From: Demequina sp. NBRC 110054
GTDB taxonomy: Bacteria; Actinomycetota; Actinomycetes; Actinomycetales; Demequinaceae
Assembly (NCBI RefSeq): GCF_002090115.1
Contig: NZ_BBRK01000004.1
Coordinates: forward strand, 868,001 to 932,000
Length of the DNA stretch: 64,000 nt
Direction of reading: 5' to 3'
The translations under genes and the position numbers were made by a program. The notes below the pieces were generated by a model, which ran no database searches, was not told the origin of the DNA, and saw only the letters and a list, made by a program, of their open reading frames with translations. Of the stretch, positions 16,858 to 24,709 are shown piece by piece (positions within the stretch are counted from its first letter, which is position 1; each line of letters starts with the position of its first letter).

Positions 16858-16895
16858 ATATTGACGTGGGTTCCCCGGGTGTCAATATTCCGGCC
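16858..16895 (+). promoter_or_regulatory. fliA promoter with embedded palindrome
   Basis: TTGACG (16861-16866), 17-base spacer, AATATT (16884-16889), then six bases to the fliA ATG: a vegetative-type promoter with a leaderless start. The perfect inverted repeat ATATTGAC (16858-16865) / GTCAATAT (16881-16888) covers both boxes, so a repressor sitting there would block the promoter. Confidence 0.5.
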
Positions 16896-17744
16896 ATGAA
16901 CACGCAGCACCGCACCTCCAATGCCCTGGTTGAGGAGCACCTCGCGCTGATCGGCTACAACGTCAACGAGGTCCTCGCCCGGGTCCCGTCCCACGTCGCC
17001 CGCGCCGACCTCATGTCGGCCGGAGCCCTCGCGCTGGTCCGTGCCGCGCGTTCCTTCGATGAGTCCAAGGGTGTCCCCTTCGCTCGCTACGCCTCGCTCC
17101 GCATCCGCGGCGCGCTGGTCGACGAGCTGCGCTCGATGGACTGGGTCTCCCGCGGCGCCCGCCGCCGGGCCCGCGAGACCGCCGAGGCATCCGAGAAGCT
17201 CTCGGCTCAGCTCGGCCGCACGCCGACCCGCGTCGAGATCGCCCAGGCGCTCGGCGTCTCGGTCGATGAGGTCGACGCCGCGCGCGTCGACGGCGAGACC
17301 CGTGTGCTCTCGTCGGACGCCTTCGACGGCGCCGTCGCCGACATGGTCGTCGAGCAGGGCACCGGACCGCTGGACGCGATCGTCGGCGCCGAGCGCGTGC
17401 AGTACCTGCACGCGGGCATCTCCTGCCTCCCCGACAAGCTCCGCTACGTCGTCGAGCAGTTGTTCTTCCACGACCGCCCCGTGCTCGAGCTCGCGGAGGA
17501 GATGGGCGTCACGCGCTCCCGCATCAGCCAGCTCCGCACCGAGGCGCTCGCACTCCTCAAGGACGGGCTGAACGCCAACCTCGAGCAGGACGAGGCCCCC
17601 GTCGTCGACCCCACCGAGGGCGTCGCCGAGCGCCGACGCAAGGCCTACTACGCGGCGATCGCCGCGCGAGCCTCGGAGACGCGCGGTGCGGCAGCGGTCG
17701 CGCCCTCGCTCGACGCGACGACCGGGATCCGCGCCGCGTCGTGA
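16896..17744 (+). CDS. fliA: Flagellar RNA polymerase sigma factor FliA (sigma-28/WhiG type)
   Basis: A 282-residue sigma-70-family group 3 protein. Region 2: HVARADLMSAGALALVRAARSFDESKGVPFARYASLRIRGALVDELRSMDWVSRGARR, almost the FliA/WhiG consensus (RGALVDELRSMDWVPR). Region 3 has LGRTPTRVEIAQALGVS and region 4 the helix-turn-helix LAEEMGVTRSRISQLRTEAL. ATG 16896 is chosen because residues upstream do not resemble the family and a -10 sits six bases before it. It should recognise the TCAA-N17-CGATAG promoters found here. No FlgM anti-sigma gene is visible in the window. Confidence 0.93.
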   Translation: MNTQHRTSNALVEEHLALIGYNVNEVLARVPSHVARADLMSAGALALVRAARSFDESKGVPFARYASLRIRGALVDELRSMDWVSRGARRRARETAEASEKLSAQLGRTPTRVEIAQALGVSVDEVDAARVDGETRVLSSDAFDGAVADMVVEQGTGPLDAIVGAERVQYLHAGISCLPDKLRYVVEQLFFHDRPVLELAEEMGVTRSRISQLRTEALALLKDGLNANLEQDEAPVVDPTEGVAERRRKAYYAAIAARASETRGAAAVAPSLDATTGIRAAS

Positions 17745-17752
17745 CCAGACTT

Positions 17753-17776
17753 CCGGCCCCGCGAGAGCGGGCCCGG
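17753..17776 (+). terminator. Hairpin after fliA
   Basis: Ten-base arms 17753-17762 and 17767-17776 pair with one mismatch around a GAGA loop, nine bases after the fliA stop. No U-tract. Confidence 0.5.
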
Positions 17777-17782
17777 CAAGAA

Positions 17783-17795
17783 ACCCGAATCGGGT
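17783..17795 (+). promoter_or_regulatory. Palindrome ACCCGA-A-TCGGGT upstream of the flagellin promoter
   Basis: Six-base perfect inverted repeat with a one-base centre, ending 12 bases before the flagellin -35. The half-site ACCCGA recurs at 17826-17831 across the -10 box. Possible operator; no known family assigned. Confidence 0.3.
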
Positions 17796-17807
17796 GAAGA
17801 AAACAAC

Positions 17808-17834
17808 TCAACAAGCCCCGGCTTCACCCGATAG
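17808..17834 (+). promoter_or_regulatory. Sigma-28 promoter of flagellin
   Basis: TCAA (17808-17811), N17, CGATAG (17829-17834). Identical -35, spacing and -10 to the flgN promoter. Predicted transcript start near 17840, giving a leader of about 55 bases. Confidence 0.8.
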
Positions 17835-17839
17835 GGAAA

Positions 17840-17886
17840 ACGTGAACCCACGGATGGGATCACGTCCGAGCCGACATTCACGGAGG
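17840..17886 (+). promoter_or_regulatory. CsrA-binding leader of flagellin mRNA (two sites)
   Basis: Site 1 is CACGGATG (17849-17856) with CGGA as the loop of a hairpin: ACGTGA (17840-17845) pairs with TCACGT (17860-17865), an A/A bulge, then CCCA with TGGG. Site 2 is CACGGAGG (17879-17886), which is also the Shine-Dalgarno, eight bases before the ATG. The known CsrA target is a hairpin-exposed AnGGA, and Bacillus hag uses two sites in the same arrangement. Binding is predicted, not shown. Confidence 0.7.
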
Positions 17887-17894
17887 AAATCATC

Positions 17895-18692
17895 ATGGCT
17901 CTCACCGTCAACAACAACATCGCGGCACTCAACGCGTACCGCAACCTGTCCAGCACCCAGAACGACCTGAACAGCTCGCTCGAGAAGCTGTCGTCGGGCT
18001 ACCGCATCAACCGCGCCGCCGATGACGCGGCCGGCCTCTCCATCTCGGAGGGCCTGCGCTCGCAGATCGGTGGCCTCACGGTCGCCGTCCGCAACGCCCA
18101 GGACGGTATCTCGGTCGCACAGACCGCTGAAGGCGCGCTGACCGAGGTCACCGACATGCTCCAGCGCATGAACGACCTCGCGGTGCAGTACAACAACGGC
18201 ACCCAGAACGCCGACTCGCAGGCTGCCCTGCAGGCCGAGTTCGACGCGCTCGAGACCGAGATCGGCCGCATCGGCACCAACACCACGTTCAACGGCGTGG
18301 ACCTGTTCGGTGGCAGCGCGCTGACCTTCCAGACCGGCTACGCCAGCTCCGACACGATCGACATCTCCGCCACCGCGCTCGCCGACTTCACCGCCGGCAC
18401 CGCGATGGCCGCGATCGACATCACCGACTCGGACACCCTGCAGGCCGCGATCACCGAGGTCTCCGCCCAGCGTTCCGAGCTCGGTGCGGTCCAGAACCGC
18501 TTCGAGCACACCATCGCCAACCTCAACGTGACGGTCGAGAACCTGACCGCCTCCGAGAGCCGCATCCGCGACACCGACATGGCGGCGGAGATGGTCGACT
18601 TCACGTCGGCGCAGATCCTCTCGCAGGCCGGTACCGCGATGCTCGCCCAGGCGAAGTCCATCCCGCAGGGCGTCCTCTCGCTCCTGCAGTAA
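17895..18692 (+). CDS. fliC: Flagellin
   Basis: A 265-residue short flagellin (hag/fliC). Conserved N-terminal D0/D1 (ALTVNNNIAALNAYRNLSSTQNDLNSSLEKLSSGYRINRAADDAAGLSISEGLRSQ) and C-terminal D1/D0 (ASESRIRDTDMAAEMVDFTSAQILSQAGTAMLAQA, ending PQGVLSLLQ). The variable D2/D3 region is reduced to about 60 residues. It polymerises into the filament and is exported by the type III apparatus encoded downstream. Expression appears to be controlled by FliA at transcription and CsrA at translation. Confidence 0.97.
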   Translation: MALTVNNNIAALNAYRNLSSTQNDLNSSLEKLSSGYRINRAADDAAGLSISEGLRSQIGGLTVAVRNAQDGISVAQTAEGALTEVTDMLQRMNDLAVQYNNGTQNADSQAALQAEFDALETEIGRIGTNTTFNGVDLFGGSALTFQTGYASSDTIDISATALADFTAGTAMAAIDITDSDTLQAAITEVSAQRSELGAVQNRFEHTIANLNVTVENLTASESRIRDTDMAAEMVDFTSAQILSQAGTAMLAQAKSIPQGVLSLLQ

Positions 18693-18700
18693 TCCAGGAA

Positions 18701-18729
18701 GGTCGCCCCTGATCCGGTCGGGGGCGACC
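18701..18729 (+). terminator. Flagellin terminator, first hairpin
   Basis: Perfect nine-base stem GGTCGCCCC (18701-18709) / GGGGCGACC (18721-18729), 11-base loop, eight bases after the flagellin stop. Confidence 0.7.
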
Positions 18730-18751
18730 GACCCGGACGTCGTACGGTGTC

Positions 18752-18775
18752 GGCCGGGCTCGCATGAGCCCGGCC
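18752..18775 (+). terminator. Flagellin terminator, second hairpin
   Basis: Perfect ten-base stem GGCCGGGCTC (18752-18761) / GAGCCCGGCC (18766-18775) with a GCAT loop. Tandem with the first hairpin, which would strongly isolate flagellin from fliD. Confidence 0.7.
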
Positions 18776-18838
18776 GCCGCTGTCGGCGCCCCCAGCGGTT
18801 CAGCGTCATCACCGACCTCTCACGAAAGGCAGGGAGCG

Positions 18839-20224
18839 ATGTCCACTCTCGGAGTCGATGGCATCATCTCGGGGCTCGACACGTCGTCGATCGTCTCCGC
18901 GCTGATGGAGGTCGAGGCGCAGCCGCAGGTGCTGCTCGAGAACAAGAAGAGCGACGCCGAGGAGGTGCTCGAGGCTCTTCAGGATCTCAACACGGGCACC
19001 GCCGCGATCGCCACCGCCGCAGAGTCCGCCGCGGACCCCGACAACTGGACGGCCTACACCGCCACCTCCTCGTCGGATTCCGTCACGGTATCCACCGACG
19101 CGACGGCCACCGCAGGAACCCTCACCTTCACCGTGTCCGCGGTCGCCGCCAAGCAGGTGTCGCTGACCGACGCGGTGACCGACGGCGCCTCGCTCGGACT
19201 CGACGACCCTCCGACGCTCACGCTGAAGAACGCCGACGGCGAGTACGTGACCGTGACGGCGGACTCCAACAGCCTCGCCGACGTGGCCGCGGCCATCAAC
19301 GACTCCGATATGGGCGTCACCGCGACGCTCGTGCAGGTCACCGGTGGGGCGAGCCCCACCTACAGACTTCAGTTCACGTCCGACACCACGGGCACCGAAG
19401 GGGCCTTCGAGCTCTACGTGGGTGATGAGGCCGCGGTCACCGCCGGCACCGCGGCTCGACTCGACTCGACTGTCGTGACCGACGCGACCGACGCGAGCAT
19501 CACCCTCTACGCGGGTACCGCGGCCGAGACGACGTTCACGCAGTCCTCCAACACGTTCTCCGACCTCATGACCGGCGTCGACGTGACGCTCGGCGACGAT
19601 GTCGAGGCGGGCGACTCGGTGACGATCACCGTCGACACGAACGCCGAGGAGGTCGAGGGTCTCGCCTCGAGCCTCGTCGACGCGATCAATGCCGTGCTCG
19701 CCGACATCAAGTCCTACACGTCGAGCACGACGGAGGAGGACGACGACGGCAACAGCGTCGTGTCCGCCGGCGTCCTCGGCCTCGACTCCACCACGCGCAA
19801 CCTCAAGTACGCCCTGGTTCAGGCCGCGAGCGGCGCGATCGACGGTCAGTCGCCGTCGCAGTACGGCATCGTGATCGAGGACGACGGCACGTTCACCTTC
19901 GACGCCGACGTGTTCGCCGAGGCGCTCGAGTCCGACCCGGACGGCACCGCCGCCTTCATGCAGGCCCTCGCCGCTCGCGTGCAGACCGCCGCCGAGGGCT
20001 ACTCGGACTCGAAGACCGGAGCCCTGACGCTCAAGATCACGAGCCAGGAGAACAAGATCGACGACTACGCGGACAGGATCTCCGCGTGGGACGACAGGCT
20101 CGCGAAGCGCGAGGAGATCCTGTACGCGAAGTTCACCGCCATGGAGACCGCGCTCGCGACCCTCGAGTCGCAGCAGAGCTACATCGAGCAGATGATCGAG
20201 TCCCTCTCGACCTCGAGCTCGTAG
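18839..20224 (+). CDS. fliD: Flagellar filament cap protein FliD
   Basis: A 461-residue HAP2. N-terminus MSTLGVDGIISGLDTSSIVSALMEVEAQPQVLLENKK matches FliD_N (SGLDT..iV..Lm..e..p...l). C-terminal coiled coil LKITSQENKIDDYADRISAWDDRLAKREEILYAKFTAMETALATLESQQSYIEQMI is FliD_C. The middle is Thr/Asp/Val-rich beta structure. It caps the growing filament. ATG at 18839 has AGGGAG just upstream. Operon with fliS and the FliT-like gene. Confidence 0.94.
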   Translation: MSTLGVDGIISGLDTSSIVSALMEVEAQPQVLLENKKSDAEEVLEALQDLNTGTAAIATAAESAADPDNWTAYTATSSSDSVTVSTDATATAGTLTFTVSAVAAKQVSLTDAVTDGASLGLDDPPTLTLKNADGEYVTVTADSNSLADVAAAINDSDMGVTATLVQVTGGASPTYRLQFTSDTTGTEGAFELYVGDEAAVTAGTAARLDSTVVTDATDASITLYAGTAAETTFTQSSNTFSDLMTGVDVTLGDDVEAGDSVTITVDTNAEEVEGLASSLVDAINAVLADIKSYTSSTTEEDDDGNSVVSAGVLGLDSTTRNLKYALVQAASGAIDGQSPSQYGIVIEDDGTFTFDADVFAEALESDPDGTAAFMQALAARVQTAAEGYSDSKTGALTLKITSQENKIDDYADRISAWDDRLAKREEILYAKFTAMETALATLESQQSYIEQMIESLSTSSS

Positions 20225-20236
20225 GAGACATCGCCG

Positions 20237-20656
20237 ATGAACGGATACGCCAACGCCCGCAGCCGCTACGTCGACAGCGCGGTCACGACCGCGAGCCCGA
20301 CGACCTTGCTGATCATGCTGTACGAGCGCCTGCTGCGCGACCTCGAGCGAGGTGAGATCGCGCTCCGGGAGGGCCAGCGAGACAAGGCGCATGAGCAGCT
20401 GACCCATGCTCAGGACATCGTCGCGGAGCTTGCGAGCACCCTCGACGTGGATGCCTGGGAGGGCGGCCGCCAGCTCCTGGCGCTCTACACCTATCTCACC
20501 ACCTCCCTGGTGGAGGCGAACATCCGCGGCGACGCCGATAAGGTCGTCGCCTGCCGCGAGCTCGTCGCCCCGCTCGCAGAGGCGTGGCAGCGCGCCGCGC
20601 AGCATGCGGCGGAGAGCGCGCCGGAGCGGGCGCTCGGAGATCTGGGCGTCGCATGA
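20237..20656 (+). CDS. fliS: Flagellin export chaperone FliS
   Basis: A 139-residue helical protein. The YVDSAVTTASPTTLLIMLYERLLRDLERGEIALREGQRDKAHEQLTHAQDIVAEL segment matches FliS (Y....v.tasp.qLl.mLYdgal..l..A). It binds the flagellin C-terminus in the cytoplasm to prevent premature polymerisation. Twelve bases after fliD. Confidence 0.94.
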   Translation: MNGYANARSRYVDSAVTTASPTTLLIMLYERLLRDLERGEIALREGQRDKAHEQLTHAQDIVAELASTLDVDAWEGGRQLLALYTYLTTSLVEANIRGDADKVVACRELVAPLAEAWQRAAQHAAESAPERALGDLGVA

Positions 20657-20976
20657 GCCCCGAGGCGGACACCGACTGGGACGCGGCCTGGGAGCGCACG
20701 CTCACGGAGCTCGAGCTCGATGTCGCCCAGGCCGAGCTGCTGCTCACGTCGAACCATAGGGACGTCGCGCTCCGGAAGAAGCCGTGGGTCCCGCCGCAGC
20801 TCCCGCCGCTCCCCGCGAGCATGGTCGAGCGGGCGAGGACGCTGCTCGATCGCCAGATGAAGGTCTCCCAGCTGCTCGGCGAGGCCGCGCGCGAGTCTCG
20901 CCGCCACAACCGTGCCGTTGCGCGCATGCAGGTCTCCGCGCCGGCGCGCCCGGTGTACATCGACACCCCTGCCTAA
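20653..20976 (+). CDS. Small helical protein in the FliT position
   Basis: A 107-residue protein, start ATG 20653 overlapping the fliS stop (ATGA). Begins MSPEADTDWDAAWERTLTELELDVAQAELLLTSNHRD; it has two amphipathic helices separated by a proline-rich stretch (PWVPPQLPPLP) and a basic second half. Position after fliD-fliS is where FliT, the FliD chaperone, is usually found, but no FliT sequence signature is recognised. Function inferred from context only. Confidence 0.65.
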   Translation: MSPEADTDWDAAWERTLTELELDVAQAELLLTSNHRDVALRKKPWVPPQLPPLPASMVERARTLLDRQMKVSQLLGEAARESRRHNRAVARMQVSAPARPVYIDTPA

Positions 20977-21092
20977 CGCTCTCGCTCGCTCCTGCCGACG
21001 CCCGCGAGGGGAGTGAGATCCTCCGCACGCGTGTGTCACGGCACTCCCAGTCCCCCTTCCTCAGAGGACGCTCAGAGTTCGCGCAGAACCCC

Positions 21093-21119
21093 TCGCGCGG
21101 CACCCGGTGCCGCCGATGT
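21093..21119 (+). promoter_or_regulatory. Weak sigma-28-like promoter before the 21.2 kb gene
   Basis: TCGC (21093-21096), N17, CGATGT (21114-21119), ending 59 bases before the ATG at 21179. The -10 core CGAT and spacing fit the other sites; the -35 is weaker. Confidence 0.3.
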
Positions 21120-21178
21120 GGCGCGTGAGCCCGGCACCGCCGCCGCTCGCATGCCAAAACTGAACGAAGGAAGAGCGA

Positions 21179-21769
21179 ATGTCGACCATCTCATCCGTCG
21201 GCTCCGGCGCCTCAGCGCTCGCCGAACTGTACGCGTCCCAGTCCACGTCCTCCACGAGCACGTCCCAGACGCAGGCCGTGCAGGGGACTCCGCCGCCTCC
21301 GCCGTCGGAGGGCGGCGGCTATCTTGAGACCGCCGCCGAGGCGCTCGGCATGGACGTCGAGGACGTCATGGCGGCCCTCGAGGATGGTTCGAGCCTTGCC
21401 GACCTCGCCGAGGAGCAGGGCGTCTCCGTCGACGACCTCACCGCGGCGCTCGCGGCCGGCGCGCCGGAGGACATGCAGTCCGCCGACAACTTCGACGAGA
21501 TGATCGAGAACCTCGTGAACCAGACCGGGCTCGGCGGCCCCGGCGGGTCGATGCCCCCGCCCGGTTCCACCGGGGCGCTCGGCGAGTCGCTGACCTCCGC
21601 TCAGGAGGACGCGCTCTCCGAGATCGCCTCGGCGCTCGACATGGATGCCGACACCCTTGTCTCCCAGCTGAAGTCGGGAGCGAGCCTCGCCGACCTGCTC
21701 GCCGCCGCCCAGGCCGCGTCGTCCGCCTCCGCCACCGAGGAGGGCCTGCTGATCGACGTCGACGCCTGA
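21179..21769 (+). CDS. Unknown protein with two internal helical repeats
   Basis: A 196-residue acidic protein. The N-terminal about 45 residues are Ser/Thr-rich followed by a run of prolines. Two copies of one helical unit are visible: residues about 50-90 (LGMDVEDVMAALEDGSSLADLAEEQGVS) and about 148-180 (LDMDADTLVSQLKSGASLADLLAAAQAAS), separated by a Gly/Pro-rich linker. No signal peptide. It stands alone between a weak sigma-28-like promoter and a strong terminator inside the flagellar cluster, so a flagellar role (for example a secreted or filament-associated protein) is likely, but none is assigned. AAGGAAGAG precedes the ATG. Confidence 0.7.
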   Translation: MSTISSVGSGASALAELYASQSTSSTSTSQTQAVQGTPPPPPSEGGGYLETAAEALGMDVEDVMAALEDGSSLADLAEEQGVSVDDLTAALAAGAPEDMQSADNFDEMIENLVNQTGLGGPGGSMPPPGSTGALGESLTSAQEDALSEIASALDMDADTLVSQLKSGASLADLLAAAQAASSASATEEGLLIDVDA

Positions 21770-21803
21770 CGCATCGTCCAGGACCCTCGCGGGTCAAGGC
21801 TCG

Positions 21804-21832
21804 GAGGCCGGGAGCGCACCGCTCCCGGCCTC
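21804..21832 (+). terminator. Strong hairpin terminator
   Basis: Perfect 13-base stem 21804-21816 / 21820-21832 with a CAC loop, about 35 bases after the preceding stop. Confidence 0.75.
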
Positions 21833-21998
21833 TGTCGCGCCAGCGGTGCGCGTGAGGTTTGTCACTCCGAGCCGAAATCGCTCAACAAAAGCCTTCACGG
21901 CGGGGCGGCACTGACGATGGGGCACTCGAGCACGGATCGCTCGACGACATGGCCACGGATCGGCCTCCTCACCCGGATTTGAGAGGGGATCCGTGCCT

Positions 21999-22340
21999 AT
22001 GTTCGGCTCCGTCAGCTTCACCGCGATGTCCTCAGCGCTCGACGCGCTCTCGTTGCGTCAGCGCACGACCGCGGACAACATCGCCAACGTGCAGACGCCG
22101 AACTTCCAGGCGCGGAAGGTGCAGTTCGAGGAGGCGCTCGCACAGGCCGTCGAAGGCGGCTCCGGCCAGGTCCAGGCGACGGTCGGGCTCTCGCTCGAGC
22201 CGACGCGCGAGGACGGCAACAACGTCAACCTCGACACCGAGACGATCTCCAACACCGACACCACGCTGAAGTATCAGCTCGCCTCGCAGGCCATGTCCGC
22301 GGAGTTCTCCTCGATCCGCAGCGCGATCGGGAACGCCTGA
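21999..22340 (+). CDS. flgB: Flagellar proximal rod protein FlgB
   Basis: About 113 residues. MFGSVSFTAMSSALDALSLRQRTTADNIANVQTPNFQARKVQFEEAL is the rod-family N-terminus (ADNIANxxTPxF). The C-terminal helix is short, LKYQLASQAMSAEFSSIRSAIGN. ATG 21999 is preferred from the family start; a GTG at 21993 with a closer GAGAGGGG is the alternative. First gene of the flgB-to-flgE operon. Confidence 0.93.
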   Translation: MFGSVSFTAMSSALDALSLRQRTTADNIANVQTPNFQARKVQFEEALAQAVEGGSGQVQATVGLSLEPTREDGNNVNLDTETISNTDTTLKYQLASQAMSAEFSSIRSAIGNA

Positions 22341-22747
22341 TGACGACCTTCTCGGCGATCGGCATCGCTGGCTCCGGCATGAACGTCTACCGCAAGTGGC
22401 TCGACGCGATCTCGGACAACATCTCCAACGTCAACACCGTCACCTCGACGGATGAGGCTGCCTTCCAGGCTCGCTACGTCGAGGTCACCGCCATCGACAA
22501 CGAGGGCGGCGACAGCGGCGGCGCGTACGTCTCGGGCGCCGTCTTCGGCGACGCCGAGGGCCGCCTTGTCTACGAGCCCACCAACCCCCTCGCCGACGAG
22601 GAGGGCTACGTGCGCTACCCCGACATCGACATGGCGAGCCAGATGTCGCAGCTGATCATGGCCCAGCGCGGCTTCCAGGCGAACGCGGCAGTGGTCGATC
22701 GGGCCAAGGACATGTACACGACCGCTCTGACGATTGGGAAGAACTGA
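22340..22747 (+). CDS. flgC: Flagellar proximal rod protein FlgC
   Basis: A 135-residue rod protein: FSAIGIAGSGMNVYRKWLDAISDNISNVNTV at the N-terminus, EEGYVRYPDIDMASQMSQLIMAQRGFQANAAVVDRAKDMYTTALTIGK at the C-terminus, a close match to FlgC. It shares one base with flgB (TGATG). Confidence 0.95.
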   Translation: MTTFSAIGIAGSGMNVYRKWLDAISDNISNVNTVTSTDEAAFQARYVEVTAIDNEGGDSGGAYVSGAVFGDAEGRLVYEPTNPLADEEGYVRYPDIDMASQMSQLIMAQRGFQANAAVVDRAKDMYTTALTIGKN

Positions 22748-23076
22748 TGTCGATCGAGGCAGTCTCCGCGCTCACCAGCGGTGTCAGCGGCACCGGCTAT
22801 GTGAGCGGCCTGACGAGCGCCGTGGCCTCCGCTGTGAGCGGTTCGGCCGAGTCCGACAGCGCCTTCGCGAGCTCGCTCGCATCGGCGGTCGAGAACGTGC
22901 AGGGTCTCCAGTCGAACGCGGATGCGCTCGCTGTCCAGGCCGTCACGGGCGACCTCGAGGATGTGCACCAGTACACGATCGCCGCGACGGAGGCCTCCGT
23001 GACGCTCGAGCTGGTCTCCGCTGTGAGGAACAAGGCCGTCGAGGCGTTCACGACCATCATGAACATGCAGGCCTGA
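22747..23076 (+). CDS. fliE: Flagellar hook-basal body complex protein FliE
   Basis: A 109-residue protein. The C-terminal half, DLEDVHQYTIAATEASVTLELVSAVRNKAVEAFTTIMNMQA, is the FliE consensus (d.hev.ia..kA.l.l.l...vRnK..eAy.eimrMqv). It links the MS ring to the rod. The N-terminal half is Ser/Ala-rich. Overlaps flgC by one base. Confidence 0.93.
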   Translation: MSIEAVSALTSGVSGTGYVSGLTSAVASAVSGSAESDSAFASSLASAVENVQGLQSNADALAVQAVTGDLEDVHQYTIAATEASVTLELVSAVRNKAVEAFTTIMNMQA

Positions 23077-23077
23077 C

Positions 23078-24709
23078 ATGCCGAAGCAGATCACCGGCTA
23101 CATGGACCGGATCAAGCAGACCGCCGAGGGCATGTCGCTCGGCCAGAAGGTCATCATCGTGATGCTCGCGGTCGTCGTCGCGATCGCGGGCGTCGCGGTC
23201 TTCAACCAGTCGACCAAGCAGACGATGGCCCCGCTGTTCACGAACCTGTCGTCGACCGACGCGGCCGCGATCGTCACCCAGCTCGAGGCGAGCGGGGTCA
23301 CCTACGAGCTCACCTCGGGTGGCGGCACCATCCTCGTTCCCGAGGAGCAGCTTTACGACACGCGCCTCGCCGTCGCGTCCGCCGGTCTCACGACCACCTC
23401 CGCCGTCGGCTACGCGCTGCTCGACGACATGTCGATGACGAGCTCGGAGTTCCAGCAGCAGGTCACGTACCAGCGCGCCCTTGAGGGTGAGCTCGCGTCG
23501 ACCATCGAGGCCATGAACGGCGTCGAGACCGCCTCGGTCAAGCTTGCTCTTCCGGAGGAGACGGTGTTCTCCGACGAGGAGGCCGCACCGACCGCGTCGG
23601 TCTTCATCGAGACCGCGGCAGGCGCCTCGCTCGGCACCCAGAACGTGCAGGCGATCGCGAACCTCGTGTCCGCCTCGATCGAGGGCATGGCCTCCGAGGA
23701 CGTCGCAGTGATCGACGCCGACGGCAACGTGCTGTCGACGGTCGGAGCCGAGGACTCGACGCTCCTCCAGGCGAGCGCGACCGCGGACTACGAGCAGCGG
23801 ATCGCCTCCAATGTGCAGCAGATGCTGGACCAGGTCCTCGGCGAGGGCAACGCGGTCGTGTCCGTGACCGCGGAGCTCGACTACGACGAGCGGCAGACCA
23901 CGAGCGAGACGTTCAGCTCGGACCCGAGCGCCCAGCCGCTCAGCGAGTCCGGCACGATCGAGCAGTACTCCGGCAGCGGCTCCGACTCCGAGACCGGGGT
24001 CCTCGGCCCCGACAACATCGCCGTGCCCGCGGCCTCCGCGAGCGCCGGCGACTACACGAACGAGACCTGGGTCAAGAACAACGCGGTCAACAAGGTCACC
24101 GAGATCACGGAGACGTCCCCCGGCACCGTGAGTCGTCAGTCTGTCTCCGTCGTCACCAACGCCGACGCCGCGGTCGCGGTGGACGACGCGACGCTGCAGT
24201 CGATGGTCGCGGCAGCCGCAGGCATCGACGAGACTCGCGGTGACGTGCTGTCGGTGTCCTCGATGGCGTTCGACACGACCCAGGCCGAGGAGGCCGCGGC
24301 CGCGATCGAGGAGGCCACGGCAGCCTCTCAGGCCGCCGCGACCCAGTCGATGATCGAGACGATCATCAAGTACTCGCTGATCGCCCTCGGCGTCCTGATC
24401 TTCGTGATCGTCGTCATGGTCCGGTCGCGCAAGAAGAAGAAGGACGAGCGGGTCCAGCTCAGCCTCGAGGCCGTGGAGGAGCTCGAGTCGCGGGCCCAGG
24501 CTGCGCTCGACGCGCGGTCGCAGGCCCTCATCGACGCCGCGTCCGCTGAGGCCGCCAACGAGGGTCTCGCCGCCCTTGAGGCGGCCCCCGTGCCCGACAT
24601 CGACTCGGTCGCGCTGGCGATCCGCGAGGAGATCACCGCTTTCGCCCAGGAGCAGCCGGCCGAGGTGGCCGACGTCCTCCGCGGCTGGATCAGTTCGGAG
24701 CGCCGCTGA
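23078..24709 (+). CDS. fliF: Flagellar MS-ring protein FliF
   Basis: A 543-residue membrane protein with two transmembrane helices (VIIVMLAVVVAIAGVAVF near residue 25 and IIKYSLIALGVLIFVIVVMV near 435) flanking periplasmic ring-building domains (YscJ-like FTNLSSTDAAAIVTQLEASGVTYEL). The C-terminus is the cytoplasmic tail that binds FliG (EEITAFAQEQPAEVADVLRGWI). It forms the platform on which the export apparatus and rotor are assembled. One base after fliE. Confidence 0.96.
   Translation: MPKQITGYMDRIKQTAEGMSLGQKVIIVMLAVVVAIAGVAVFNQSTKQTMAPLFTNLSSTDAAAIVTQLEASGVTYELTSGGGTILVPEEQLYDTRLAVASAGLTTTSAVGYALLDDMSMTSSEFQQQVTYQRALEGELASTIEAMNGVETASVKLALPEETVFSDEEAAPTASVFIETAAGASLGTQNVQAIANLVSASIEGMASEDVAVIDADGNVLSTVGAEDSTLLQASATADYEQRIASNVQQMLDQVLGEGNAVVSVTAELDYDERQTTSETFSSDPSAQPLSESGTIEQYSGSGSDSETGVLGPDNIAVPAASASAGDYTNETWVKNNAVNKVTEITETSPGTVSRQSVSVVTNADAAVAVDDATLQSMVAAAAGIDETRGDVLSVSSMAFDTTQAEEAAAAIEEATAASQAAATQSMIETIIKYSLIALGVLIFVIVVMVRSRKKKKDERVQLSLEAVEELESRAQAALDARSQALIDAASAEAANEGLAALEAAPVPDIDSVALAIREEITAFAQEQPAEVADVLRGWISSERR

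Noticed and set aside
21871..21908. Sigma-28-like pieces (GCCGAAAT; CTCAACAA) upstream of flgB
   Set aside because: Neither pairs a -35 and a CGAT -10 at 17 bases. The CTCAACAA resemblance to the flagellin promoter is not backed by a -10, so no promoter is called.
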